A DNA stretch of 64,000 bases from Alistipes sp. An66 (GTDB lineage: Bacteria; Bacteroidota; Bacteroidia; Bacteroidales; Rikenellaceae). Within the stretch, counting starts at the first letter, position 1, and the number at the start of each line of letters is the position of its first letter. Positions 18,293 through 25,666 of this stretch are shown piece by piece. Under the pieces are notes generated by a model that saw only the letters and a list, made by a program, of their open reading frames with translations, was not told where the DNA came from and did no database searches. The stretch spans positions 35,484-99,483 of the forward strand of contig NZ_NFHT01000011.1 of assembly GCF_002161445.1 (NCBI RefSeq), in the 5' to 3' direction. The position numbers were made by a program, and so were the translations under genes.

Positions 18293-20812
18293 ATGAAACG
18301 GATCCTCTGCGCCCTGCTTTTGCCAGGCATACTTGCGGCCGGGAGTCTCCACGCCCGGGAACAACGGCTTACAGTCGGGAACAACGATTTTTCAGCCACG
18401 TTGCAGGCCTGCGACGGGCGTATCCGCGCCGTATCGCTTCTTGACAGAAACTCCGGGAACGAGCTGCTCGCACCGGTCGGTGCACCTCTCTTCGAGTTTG
18501 CCGTCAACGGCCGTACGGTCGACTCCGAAATGCCGCTCTGGGATCATGTTTCCACCACCGAGCAGAAGCTCTCCAATCAGGGAACGATCGTCACCTATAC
18601 CTTTGCCGGAAGAAAGGAACTGCGGGGACTTCGCGTCATGATCGACCGGGAATACTTCCCGAGCGGCATCTTCCTGCGCGAACGGCTGCGGCTGCGGGCC
18701 GACCGTCCCGGGAAATTCCGGCTGACGAACATGGACGGCCGCAACCGATTCGTTTTCCCCCGCTATACGCTCACGGAAGCAGACGGAGGGGCCCCGACCG
18801 AAATACGCATCGGCAGCTACGGCCGGGAGGTGCTTCCCGACTACGATGCGGCACGGAGTGACGATCGGCGTCCGAACCGCAACCTGGCCACTTGCCACAT
18901 GTTCCACCCCGATATCCGGAAACACAACCTCTCCGACGGGGACTCCTGCGAGGTCAAGGGGCCCTTTCTGCTCGTCCCGACCCGCCGTCACCGGATTCTC
19001 ACCTCCTACGAACACGCCTCGCAGGATCATTGCGAAACGATGCTCCGCCCACAGTCGGTATCGACTCTTACGGATGCCTCCCAGGGGGTGAAGGGCGCCA
19101 TGGACCCGATGAGCGACGACGACCTGTGGTTCATTGCTACGGCTGTCGCCCAACACGACGATTGCCGGACCCTGGAATGGCATATCCGCCGGGGCGGATA
19201 TCTCGACGGCGAAGCGATTCCCCACGATACGGATTACGAAACCGTCTGGTCCACGGTGACGGTTTTGGAAGCGAATGAAACCACGGCCGATGCCATCCGG
19301 AAATACCTGCTCCACCGCATCACGGAAAACACCCGTTCCCGGGAGCCCCAATTCTATTACAATACGTGGGGAATGCAGCGTGACTCCACACCGAACATGA
19401 GAGAGCTCTTCACCGAATCGAGAATCTCCCGGGAGATCACACTGGCGGCTGAAACCGGAGTCGATCTGTTCATCTTCGACGACGGCTGGCAACAGGCCAT
19501 GGGCGACTGGCGCCCGCATGCCGAACGCCTGCCCCGCGGGCTGACGCCACTCGTGGATTCGCTCCGCCGCCACGGCATCACACCCGGCATCTGGCTCTCG
19601 CTGCTGGGCATTGACCCCGCACTGGATCGGGCCAAAGAGCATCCGGAATGGATCATCCGCGACCGGAACGGTGTGCCCTATGCCGCACAATGGGACTATC
19701 CCGCCTGTGATCTGATAAGCGAGTTCTACGACTGCCTGCTCGACGATCTGAAACGCCTGACGGATCAGGGGATCCGCTTCTTCAAGTGGGATGCAATCAA
19801 TACGCTCAACAGCGCCCAGCCCGGACTCGGACACGGCGGCACGGAACACAGTCGGAAGGATCGGATCGACCGTTACAATTACCTCCTGCCCTTCTATGTA
19901 ACCCGACTGATGCGGGAATTGCGCGCATACTGTCCGGATGTCGTGGTCGAAATCGACCTCACGGAACCGGAACGGGCCCTGATCGGGCTCATGCCGCTGC
20001 AAGAGGGTAAATTCTTCTGGATGAACAACGGCGCGTCCGGTTACGGCGATTACTCCACGTTCCGCACAAAGAGCATGCGCAACACGATCAACACCATGGG
20101 ACAACTGCTCCCGCCCGAGCTCTTCACCTATGCGGTCTACCCGCACAACAAAGCCCCCTACTGCGCCCAAAGATACCAGATCAATACGATTCTGCAAGCC
20201 GGGCACGGACTCTGGGGCAATCTGACGACCACATCGGCTTCGGATCGGAAATACATCCGGGAGATGCTCGACAAGGCACGCCGTGTTCTGAAACATACGT
20301 CCGGCCGGCGCCTCCGGATTTCAGGCCGGATCGGAGCTTCTCCCGAGAACTACCTGCAAGCCGCTCCGGAAAAAGGATATGCACTGTACACCGCATTCAG
20401 CGGCTCGCCTGCCGCCTGTTCCGAACGCATCGAACTCGATCCGCAACAGGTCCTCGGAGTCTTGAATCATGCCTACACGACCGAAGCCGAAGGAATCCGG
20501 CTCGATCTCCAATTTGCCGCACCGGATGACACGCGGGAAGCCTTCGTCGTCGGGAATAACGGAAGCGGTCTCCGTGTTCTCTCCTCGACCGGCTGGCTCG
20601 ACCGACTGGAAAGCGACGGCTGCCGACTGATCATCCGCAGCGGCAGCGATTCGCACATCCGCATCCGGCTTCCCGAAGGGGCCAGAACTCCACAGGCAAA
20701 CATCTCGTTCACGACCGAACGGGACGGGACTCTCTCTCTGGCATTGTCGGCCGACCGGGATGTCGTACTGACCTGGGAATCGGACAAACCCCGGGCCGGC
20801 ATCCTCCCGTAA
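18293..20812 (+). CDS. GH36-like alpha-galactosidase-type glycosidase (clan GH-D)
   Basis: The 839-residue product has a signal peptide (ILCALLLPGILAAGSLHA), an N-terminal beta-supersandwich region and a barrel with the clan GH-D wording FIFDDGWQQAMGDW, HGITPGIWLSL, HPEWIIRD and FFKWDAINTL, in which the KWD aspartate is the expected nucleophile. The usual acid/base block (SDxTD) is replaced by WMNNGASGYGDYSTFR, so it is a divergent member and might act on something other than alpha-galactosides. It follows the HTCS gene by 72 bp with its own -7 box and is likely part of the PUL1 regulon. The start was set at 18293 by the signal peptide; an upstream in-frame extension reaches 18221. Confidence 0.82.
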   Translation: MKRILCALLLPGILAAGSLHAREQRLTVGNNDFSATLQACDGRIRAVSLLDRNSGNELLAPVGAPLFEFAVNGRTVDSEMPLWDHVSTTEQKLSNQGTIVTYTFAGRKELRGLRVMIDREYFPSGIFLRERLRLRADRPGKFRLTNMDGRNRFVFPRYTLTEADGGAPTEIRIGSYGREVLPDYDAARSDDRRPNRNLATCHMFHPDIRKHNLSDGDSCEVKGPFLLVPTRRHRILTSYEHASQDHCETMLRPQSVSTLTDASQGVKGAMDPMSDDDLWFIATAVAQHDDCRTLEWHIRRGGYLDGEAIPHDTDYETVWSTVTVLEANETTADAIRKYLLHRITENTRSREPQFYYNTWGMQRDSTPNMRELFTESRISREITLAAETGVDLFIFDDGWQQAMGDWRPHAERLPRGLTPLVDSLRRHGITPGIWLSLLGIDPALDRAKEHPEWIIRDRNGVPYAAQWDYPACDLISEFYDCLLDDLKRLTDQGIRFFKWDAINTLNSAQPGLGHGGTEHSRKDRIDRYNYLLPFYVTRLMRELRAYCPDVVVEIDLTEPERALIGLMPLQEGKFFWMNNGASGYGDYSTFRTKSMRNTINTMGQLLPPELFTYAVYPHNKAPYCAQRYQINTILQAGHGLWGNLTTTSASDRKYIREMLDKARRVLKHTSGRRLRISGRIGASPENYLQAAPEKGYALYTAFSGSPAACSERIELDPQQVLGVLNHAYTTEAEGIRLDLQFAAPDDTREAFVVGNNGSGLRVLSSTGWLDRLESDGCRLIIRSGSDSHIRIRLPEGARTPQANISFTTERDGTLSLALSADRDVVLTWESDKPRAGILP

Positions 20813-20860
20813 CTTTCCATCCGGAGAGAAGCCGGCCTTCGACTCGTTCGCAACCGGGGC

Positions 20861-21442
20861 CTAACGTCTTCCGGGACGTTTTTTCCTGCGCACCGACCAC
20901 CCGAAATGGCCCAGCGCATCGCCCAGGGCGAAATACTCCCCGTGGGAATAGACGATCGGATCGGCGCGTTCGAGGCAGAAACGCCCCGTCTCGGGATCGA
21001 GGTAGGCCTCGTCGACCTGAACGCCGACCACCTCGGCCAGAAACAGGTCATGGCTGCCGAGCGGCACAACCTGCCGGACCCGGCATTCGATGTTCACGGG
21101 AGACTCTTCGACAACGGGGGCCGCAACAAGATCCGATGCAACGGGCGTCAGACCCATCTCGCGGAACTTGTCGAAATCCCGCCCGGAGCGAACGCCGCAC
21201 CAGTCCGTGGCTCGGGCCAGCGAACGCGTCGTGAGGTTGATGACGAACTCCCCCGTGCGGCGGATAATCCCATATGAGTGGCGTTCGGGGCGGATCGAGA
21301 CATAGCACATCGGCGGATCCGAACAAACCGTCCCGGTCCACGCCACAGTCAGCAGATTGTACTCCTCGGGCGTCGCCCCGCAACTCACCAACACCGACGG
21401 CAACGGATAAAGCACCGTGCCGGGTTTCCATCGCTGTTTCAT
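20861..21442 (-). CDS. Flavin reductase-like (FMN-binding split-barrel) protein
   Basis: The 193-residue product has the flavin-reductase-like fold pattern: an early NLLTVAWTGTVCSDPPMCYVSIRPERHSY segment (FMN-phosphate region), FVINLTTRSLARATDWCG, and a C-terminal half ending near HGEYFALGDALGHFGWSVR. Cytoplasmic, no signal peptide. Members bind FMN and reduce it or act as oxidoreductases of unknown substrate. It converges with the GH36-like gene and diverges from xerC across 53 bp. A TATCTTTG -7 box lies on the minus strand at 21463-21470. Confidence 0.85.
   Translation of the reverse strand: MKQRWKPGTVLYPLPSVLVSCGATPEEYNLLTVAWTGTVCSDPPMCYVSIRPERHSYGIIRRTGEFVINLTTRSLARATDWCGVRSGRDFDKFREMGLTPVASDLVAAPVVEESPVNIECRVRQVVPLGSHDLFLAEVVGVQVDEAYLDPETGRFCLERADPIVYSHGEYFALGDALGHFGWSVRRKKRPGRR
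20863..20884 (+). terminator. Terminator of the GH36-like gene
   Basis: A 6-bp stem AACGTC/GACGTT with loop TTCCGG is followed by TTTT on the plus strand. It overlaps the last codons of the convergent flavin reductase-like gene. Confidence 0.6.
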
Positions 21443-21462
21443 AACTTCGGCTTCTTTGCATA

Positions 21463-21470
21463 CAAAGATA
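21463..21470 (-). promoter_or_regulatory. -7 promoter box (TATCTTTG) of the flavin reductase-like gene
   Basis: The complement reads TATCTTTG, about 20 nt upstream of the ATG at 21442. No clear -33 TTTG is seen. Confidence 0.5.
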
Positions 21471-21482
21471 CGGGTTTTTCCC

Positions 21483-21490
21483 TATCTTTG
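21483..21490 (+). promoter_or_regulatory. -7 promoter box (TATCTTTG) abutting the xerC start codon
   Basis: The motif ends 5 nt before the ATG at 21496, so the transcript should begin at or within a few bases of the start codon. A TTTG at 21455-21458 is 24 nt away, longer than the usual 19-20. Confidence 0.6.
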
Positions 21491-21495
21491 CTTCG

Positions 21496-22398
21496 ATGCT
21501 GGACGAATTCATCCGATATCTCGAAGCCGAACGGCGTTACTCGCCGCTCACAATCCGCAATTACCGCCACGATGTGGAGCAATTCCTGGCGTGGTCGGGA
21601 ATCCCCGACACCCCCGCCGGGTTGCAGACCGCCACGACCGACGACATCCGGGCGTGGATCCTCCACCGCACCGAAGAGGGCGGCATCGGCGCCGCATCGA
21701 TGAACCGCGAGGTCTCGTCGCTGCGTTCGTTCTTCCGCTGGCTCCTCGTGCAGGGCGTCGTGACGCACAACGTCGTGCAGTCGGTCTCGTCGCTCAAAAC
21801 GGCCCGACGACTCCCGGCCTTCGTCCCCGAAAGCCGCATGAGCCGCATCGTCAACGAGTGCGGATTCGACTCCGAAGAGTTCGACCGCGAACGGGACTCG
21901 CTCATCATCCTGCTCTTCTACACCTGCGGACTGCGACTTGCGGAGCTGATCGGCATCGACCGCGACGACTTCTCCGACGACGGCTCCTCGCTGCGCATCC
22001 GCGGAAAGGGTGACAAGGAGCGGCTGGTTCCGATTCTGGAACCCGTCCGGGAAAAAATTTCGCACTATCTCGGACTAATTGAACGGCAAAATATTTGCAA
22101 ATCTTCGGAAAAAGCCCTATTTTTAACTCACAAAGGCAAACGAATATCCCGGACCACCGTCTACCGCATCGTCAGAGCGGAACTCGACCGCGGCGGCGTA
22201 CAGGGTAAGAAAAGTCCCCATGTACTCCGCCATACGTTCGCCACCCATCTGCTGAACGGAGGCGCCGACATGCGAGAGATCCAGGAACTCCTCGGCCACG
22301 CCTCGTTGCAGGCAACCCAGGTGTACACCCACAACAGCATCGCCAGGCTCCGGGAGGTTTACGCGAAGGCCCATCCCCGCGAAAAGGGAGGCAAGTGA
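21496..22398 (+). CDS. xerC: XerC/XerD-type tyrosine recombinase
   Basis: Exactly 300 residues, the usual length for chromosomal Xer recombinases. The N-terminal SAM-like domain starts FIRYLEAERRYSPLTIRNYR, and the catalytic domain carries Arg147 (CGLRLAEL), Lys171 (RGKGDKER), His242 and Arg245 (HVLRHTFA), His268 (LLGHASL) and Tyr277 (QVYTH), the complete active-site set. It would resolve chromosome dimers at dif with a partner Xer protein. The adjacent hpf gene 23 bp downstream supports a housekeeping rather than mobile role. XerC and XerD cannot be told apart with certainty by eye. Confidence 0.92.
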   Translation: MLDEFIRYLEAERRYSPLTIRNYRHDVEQFLAWSGIPDTPAGLQTATTDDIRAWILHRTEEGGIGAASMNREVSSLRSFFRWLLVQGVVTHNVVQSVSSLKTARRLPAFVPESRMSRIVNECGFDSEEFDRERDSLIILLFYTCGLRLAELIGIDRDDFSDDGSSLRIRGKGDKERLVPILEPVREKISHYLGLIERQNICKSSEKALFLTHKGKRISRTTVYRIVRAELDRGGVQGKKSPHVLRHTFATHLLNGGADMREIQELLGHASLQATQVYTHNSIARLREVYAKAHPREKGGK

Positions 22399-22421
22399 TT
22401 AATTTTATAAACTGTAAGGCT

Positions 22422-22718
22422 ATGAACGTACAGATTCAATCCGTGAAATTCGACGCCGACAAACGGCTGATCGAATTCGTGAATGCCAAGATGGCGAAGT
22501 TGGACCGCTTTGCGGAGCGCTCGACAGGAGCCGAGGTCATTCTCAAACTCGATAAAGACCACGAAAAAGGAAACAAGATCGCAACCATCACGCTCCACAT
22601 GCCGGGAGAGGATCTGGTCGCCTGCCACCAGTCGAAAGCCTTCGAGGAGTCGGTGGACGAAGCGATCGACGCCCTGAAACGGCAGCTGGACCGCTTCAAG
22701 GGGAAACTCGAAAAATAA
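22422..22718 (+). CDS. hpf: Ribosome hibernation-promoting factor HPF/RaiA
   Basis: A 98-residue product with the short-HPF pattern: MNVQIQSVKFDADKRLIEFV, then TGAEVILKLDKDHEKGNKIATITLHMPGEDLVA and the terminal helix SFEESVDEAIDALKRQLDRFKGKLEK-like segment. It binds the 30S decoding and mRNA-channel region and inactivates ribosomes during slow growth. The ATG at 22422 was chosen because it begins the conserved beta-strand; an upstream in-frame ATG at 22395 overlaps xerC by 4 bp and adds residues not seen in the family. Probably co-transcribed with xerC. Confidence 0.93.
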   Translation: MNVQIQSVKFDADKRLIEFVNAKMAKLDRFAERSTGAEVILKLDKDHEKGNKIATITLHMPGEDLVACHQSKAFEESVDEAIDALKRQLDRFKGKLEK

Positions 22719-22750
22719 CCCACCAACCTAACAAACTCAATGAACCGACG

Positions 22751-22785
22751 CGACGGCCGCCCTGAACAGGCGGCCGTCGTATTTG
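22751..22785 (+). terminator. Probable terminator after hpf
   Basis: An 11-bp perfect stem (22751-22761 with 22769-22779) with a 7-nt loop, followed only by TATTTG, so the T-tract is weak. Confidence 0.5.
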
Positions 22786-22865
22786 CGGCCGTCGCTCCGC
22801 ACCCACTCCCGGCCGATTCCGGACTCCGCATCCCGTTCCACGCTCCGCATCGCACAGGAAACACG

Positions 22866-22894
22866 AAAAAAGCGATCGTTTCCGATCGCTTTTC
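22866..22894 (-). terminator. Terminator of tRNA-Glu
   Basis: The minus strand reads AAAAGCGATCG, a 4-nt loop, CGATCGC and then TTTTTT, directly downstream of the tRNA. Confidence 0.75.
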
Positions 22895-22897
22895 TTG

Positions 22898-22969
22898 TAG
22901 TGGATAGGGGATTCGAACCCCTATGTCATGCGTGAGAGGCATGTATCCTAACCCTTAGATGAATCCACC
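22898..22969 (-). tRNA. tRNA-Glu (anticodon CTC)
   Basis: On the minus strand the 72-nt sequence folds as a cloverleaf: acceptor GGTGGAT with ATCCACT, anticodon stem CATGC/GCATG around the loop CTCTCAC (anticodon CTC, reading GAG), and T-arm GGGGTTCGAATCCCC. CCA is not encoded. The first pair is G-U, as in other Bacteroidota tRNA-Glu genes. Confidence 0.93.
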
Positions 22970-22987
22970 ATGTCGCGTTTTGTGGTG

Positions 22988-22995
22988 CAAAGATA
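22988..22995 (-). promoter_or_regulatory. -7 promoter box of tRNA-Glu
   Basis: TATCTTTG on the minus strand, 18 nt upstream of the mature tRNA 5' end. Confidence 0.6.
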
Positions 22996-23077
22996 GCGCC
23001 TTCTTTTGAATCTCCAAAATTTTCCGACAAAATCTGCGATTTTTTTCCGGATTTCTTGCCCGAAGCCGCTTTTTTCC

Positions 23078-23085
23078 TATCTTTA
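23078..23085 (+). promoter_or_regulatory. Possible -7 promoter box (TATCTTTA) of the DUF3298 gene
   Basis: TATCTTTA differs from TAnnTTTG only at the last base and lies 26 nt before the ATG at 23112. Confidence 0.35.
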
Positions 23086-23111
23086 CGAATGGATCAATTC
23101 GATTTTTCGAC

Positions 23112-23858
23112 ATGAAACTCCGACATTTTCTGCCTCTTGCGAGTCTCCTCTGCCTGGCCGCATGCACCAGGCGGCCCGCACTCCCGCAACTCGGCACGCT
23201 ATGCATCGACACGCTTCTTTCCCGGAACGGAACCAGTTGTCAGGTCGACTACCGCTTCGCCACGATCCGCAATGCGTCGGACTCCCCCGCACTCGAAACC
23301 ATCGAACAGGCCAACATCGGCTACTTCTTCCAACTCGAAGCATTCTCCGGCACGGCGGAAAAAGGAGCGGAAGCCGCCCTGAACGAAATTCTGACCAACT
23401 ACCTCCCCGAGGGAAGCGGTCCGGGCGGTGCGGAATACGAAATCTCGGCCGAATCGGAGATCTCGGTCGTGGATTCGCTTCTCTGCTGCGTCATTACCCG
23501 TGCAGGGTACACCGGAGGAGCACACGGGATGTACGGCACCGAATGCCATACCTATTCGTTGACCGACGGCTTCGAACTCTCGCTGGCCGACCTCCTCACC
23601 GCAGGAGAGATGGAACGGCTCGGCGGGTTGATCCGCCGCGAAATCGAACGACAGTACGACGCTCCGACCGACGAAGCGCTCACACGGGCCGGATTCTTCC
23701 CGGAATACATCCTCCCGACGGAGAACTTCCGCATCACGCCCGACGGATTCGTCTTCTGCTACAATCCCTATGAAATCGGCTGCTATGCCCTGGGGAGCGT
23801 GGAAGTGGCGATCAGCCGCGCCATGCTGGACGACGAAGAAGATCCGGGCAACGAGTGA
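23112..23858 (+). CDS. DUF3298/RsiV-like exported lipoprotein
   Basis: A 248-residue product with lipoprotein signal (MKLRHFLPLASLLCLAAC). The body matches the DUF4163-DUF3298 pair (PdaC/RsiV-like): an N-terminal beta domain, CCVITRAGYTGGAHGMYGTECHTYSL, then LSLADLLTAGEMERLGGLIRREIERQY and a final FVFCYNPYEIGCYALGSVEVAISR. In Bacillus RsiV this domain binds lysozyme, but most bacterial members have no known role. It stands alone between tRNA-Glu and a convergent small-RNA candidate, with a bidirectional terminator after it. Confidence 0.85.
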   Translation: MKLRHFLPLASLLCLAACTRRPALPQLGTLCIDTLLSRNGTSCQVDYRFATIRNASDSPALETIEQANIGYFFQLEAFSGTAEKGAEAALNEILTNYLPEGSGPGGAEYEISAESEISVVDSLLCCVITRAGYTGGAHGMYGTECHTYSLTDGFELSLADLLTAGEMERLGGLIRREIERQYDAPTDEALTRAGFFPEYILPTENFRITPDGFVFCYNPYEIGCYALGSVEVAISRAMLDDEEDPGNE

Positions 23859-23888
23859 CGCCCGGTACGAACCCCCAGGTCCCAAAAC

Positions 23889-23931
23889 GAAAAAAAGGTC
23901 CGAGTCATCACGACGGGGAACCTTTTTTTTG
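23889..23931. terminator. Bidirectional terminator between DUF3298 gene and small-RNA candidate A
   Basis: A stem of A7GG...CCT8 type (23890-23899 with 23920-23930) has T-runs on both strands, so it can end the DUF3298 mRNA (plus) and the small RNA (minus). Confidence 0.75.
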
Positions 23932-24088
23932 GCGGGGGAAGAACCCCTCCAAAAATGAGGGTCAATCGGAGGTATTCGACTTGTCAGGCGAGCACCGCCT
24001 TCAAGTCTTAGTGACGGATCATCCGTCACAACCTGCCGATCTCCTCAACCAACCTAAAACTACTAACCTAAATGAACCTTAAAACTTC
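23889..24088 (-). ncRNA. Small-RNA candidate A (about 200 nt), first of a tandem related pair
   Basis: The minus strand has a full Bacteroidota promoter, TTTG (24121-24124), 20-nt spacer, TATCTTTG (24093-24100), predicting a start near 24087. The transcript opens with a 41-nt leader identical to that of candidate B, then a structured body: a hairpin with arms GTGACGG/CCGTCAC (about 24011-24029), one with GACTTG/CAAGTC and inner GGCG/CGCC (about 23979-24008), a CCTCC/GGAGG hairpin, and the A7GG/CCT7 terminator. No plausible reading frame begins in it. Function unknown; the shared 5' leader with different 3' bodies is the pattern of paralogous regulatory RNAs. Confidence 0.6.
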
Positions 24089-24103
24089 ACCGCAAAGATA
24101 AGG
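24049..24103 (-). repeat. Direct repeat copy A: promoter plus 41-nt RNA leader
   Basis: Copies at 24049-24103 and 24374-24427 are nearly identical over about 54 bp and lie 325 bp apart. On the minus strand each reads TTATCTTTG, a variable few bases, then GAAGTTTTAAGGTTCATTTA and GGTTAGTAGTTTTAGGTTGG. Identity stops where the two RNA bodies diverge. Confidence 0.9.
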
Positions 24104-24321
24104 GCAGAAATTGAGTTATGCAAATATTTTATGAATATTTTAAATATATTTAACAATTTGGTAACATTGGCAAACCAATTTCTTATCGGGGCAGAACGTA
24201 CCGACAGAAGGCAAACCATTCATTTTTAAAACTTTGGATCGTATTTCCGCTCGATTCCCGGGAAAAAGGCAAAACGGGCGCAACCGACAGAGGCGGATTG
24301 CAAACGGAAAAAAGAAAGCAC

Positions 24322-24413
24322 AAAAAAAGGAAACCCGGAATCCGGAGCCAGTCCCGATTCCACAGTTTCCTCACCAACCTAAAACTACTAACCTAAATGA
24401 ACCTTAAAACTTC
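24322..24413 (-). ncRNA. Small-RNA candidate B (about 90 nt), second of the tandem pair
   Basis: Minus-strand -7 box TATCTTTG at 24418-24425 with a CTTG at 24446-24449 in the -33 position (20-nt spacer). The 41-nt leader matches candidate A exactly, then a short body forms a strong hairpin (24329-24370: outer GGAAAC/GTTTCC, inner GGAATC/GATTCC) followed by seven T residues (complement of 24322-24328), an intrinsic terminator. The body shares no obvious similarity with that of candidate A. Confidence 0.6.
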
Positions 24414-24427
24414 GCTGCAAAGATAAG
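24374..24427 (-). repeat. Direct repeat copy B: promoter plus 41-nt RNA leader
   Basis: See copy A at 24049-24103. Differences are confined to the bases between the -7 box and the leader (GCGGT versus GCAGC) and to the 3' edge. Confidence 0.9.
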
Positions 24428-24659
24428 CCGAAAAAACGATCCGCGCAAGTATTTATTAAAATATTTTTCGAATTTTTTCAGAAAAATTAATTTCCCCGGC
24501 CGAACACAAGCACCAATACCCCGACATTCAACAATTTAGAAACCTGCTCCGACAGAGCACACGCCAGAGACGGCTGTGCAGTATTTGTTCCAAAAAGACG
24601 TTTATTACAGGACAAGCGCCAAAAATAGGACAAGTATATTGAAATAACCGATAAATTAT

Positions 24660-24667
24660 TACATTTG
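24660..24667 (+). promoter_or_regulatory. -7 promoter box (TACATTTG) before the glycosyltransferase gene
   Basis: Fits TAnnTTTG; an imperfect ATTG at 24638-24641 lies 18 nt upstream. Predicted leader of about 90 nt before the ATG at 24762. The flanking 24428-24659 is AT-rich with no gene seen. Confidence 0.45.
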
Positions 24668-24761
24668 TAAGAAATAAACCGGTCGGGAGAGTTCTCACCA
24701 GGCCACACGGCAGTTTTTTTGCAGGTCGTAGCCATACGACCAGATAAATTCGCACCGTATC

Positions 24762-25607
24762 ATGACAGTTTCCCTGATAATTTCCACCTACAACTGGCCG
24801 CGCGCCCTCTATCTGTGTCTCGACAGCGTCATGCAGCAGACCGTAATGCCGACCGAGATCCTGATCGCGGACGACGGTTCGGGCATCAGCACCCGAGATG
24901 TCGTGAAGCATTTCGAGAACATCTCGCCGGTTCCCGTACACCACATCTGGCATGAGGACCGGGGATTCCGGCTGGCTGCGATCCGCAACAAGGCCATTGC
25001 CGCCAGCTCGGGCGAATACGTCATCCAGATCGACGGCGACCTGATCCTCCACCGGCATTTCATTCAGGACCACATCATCTTCGCCCGCAAAGGGTGTTTC
25101 GTGACCGGATCCCGCGGAATCATCACCGAAATGCTGACCCAGAAGGTGCTCAACGGCGAGATCACCTCGCTGTCGCCGCTGATGAAGGGCATCAGCAGCA
25201 GCAACAACGCCGTCCGTTCCCCCATCGCATCGCTGCTCTACCTGACATTCGGACCGACCCGCTCGCCCCGCGGCTGCAACATGGCCTTCTGGCGCGAGGA
25301 CCTGATCCGCGTCAACGGCTACGACGAACGGTTCAACGGCTGGGGATATGAAGATGCGGAGATCTGCATCCGGCTGAAAAATTGCGGCATCAAGCAGCGC
25401 TGCATGAAATTCCGCGGCATCGTCTTCCACCTGCACCACAACCTTGCGGAACGCTCGGGAAGCGACGTCAACGAACAGCGCTACCGCGAGACGATCCGCG
25501 ATCACCGGCTCCGCTGCGAACAGGGAATCGACCGCCACGCCATCCGTCAGACATCCGCTACGGCCCCCGAAACGGACCGTAAATCCCCCGGGGAGCTCCG
25601 CGACTGA
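24762..25607 (+). CDS. Family 2 glycosyltransferase with C-terminal galactosyltransferase-like domain
   Basis: A 281-residue cytoplasmic or membrane-associated GT-A enzyme. MTVSLIISTYNWPRALYLCL begins the fold; ILIADDGSG and IDGDLILH supply the nucleotide-sugar and DxD acidic motifs; RGCNMAFWREDLIRVNGYDE, then GWGYEDAEICIRL is the Glyco_transf_7C signature with the ED motif. It probably adds a sugar to a surface polysaccharide or lipopolysaccharide core. It converges with the Stealth/GT2 operon, which suggests a shared surface-glycan role, but no acceptor can be named. Confidence 0.9.
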   Translation: MTVSLIISTYNWPRALYLCLDSVMQQTVMPTEILIADDGSGISTRDVVKHFENISPVPVHHIWHEDRGFRLAAIRNKAIAASSGEYVIQIDGDLILHRHFIQDHIIFARKGCFVTGSRGIITEMLTQKVLNGEITSLSPLMKGISSSNNAVRSPIASLLYLTFGPTRSPRGCNMAFWREDLIRVNGYDERFNGWGYEDAEICIRLKNCGIKQRCMKFRGIVFHLHHNLAERSGSDVNEQRYRETIRDHRLRCEQGIDRHAIRQTSATAPETDRKSPGELRD

Positions 25608-25666
25608 CCGCAGCGCATCCACACGACGCGCCACCCGGTGCCCCGAATGCCCGGGAGGGAGGCCCG

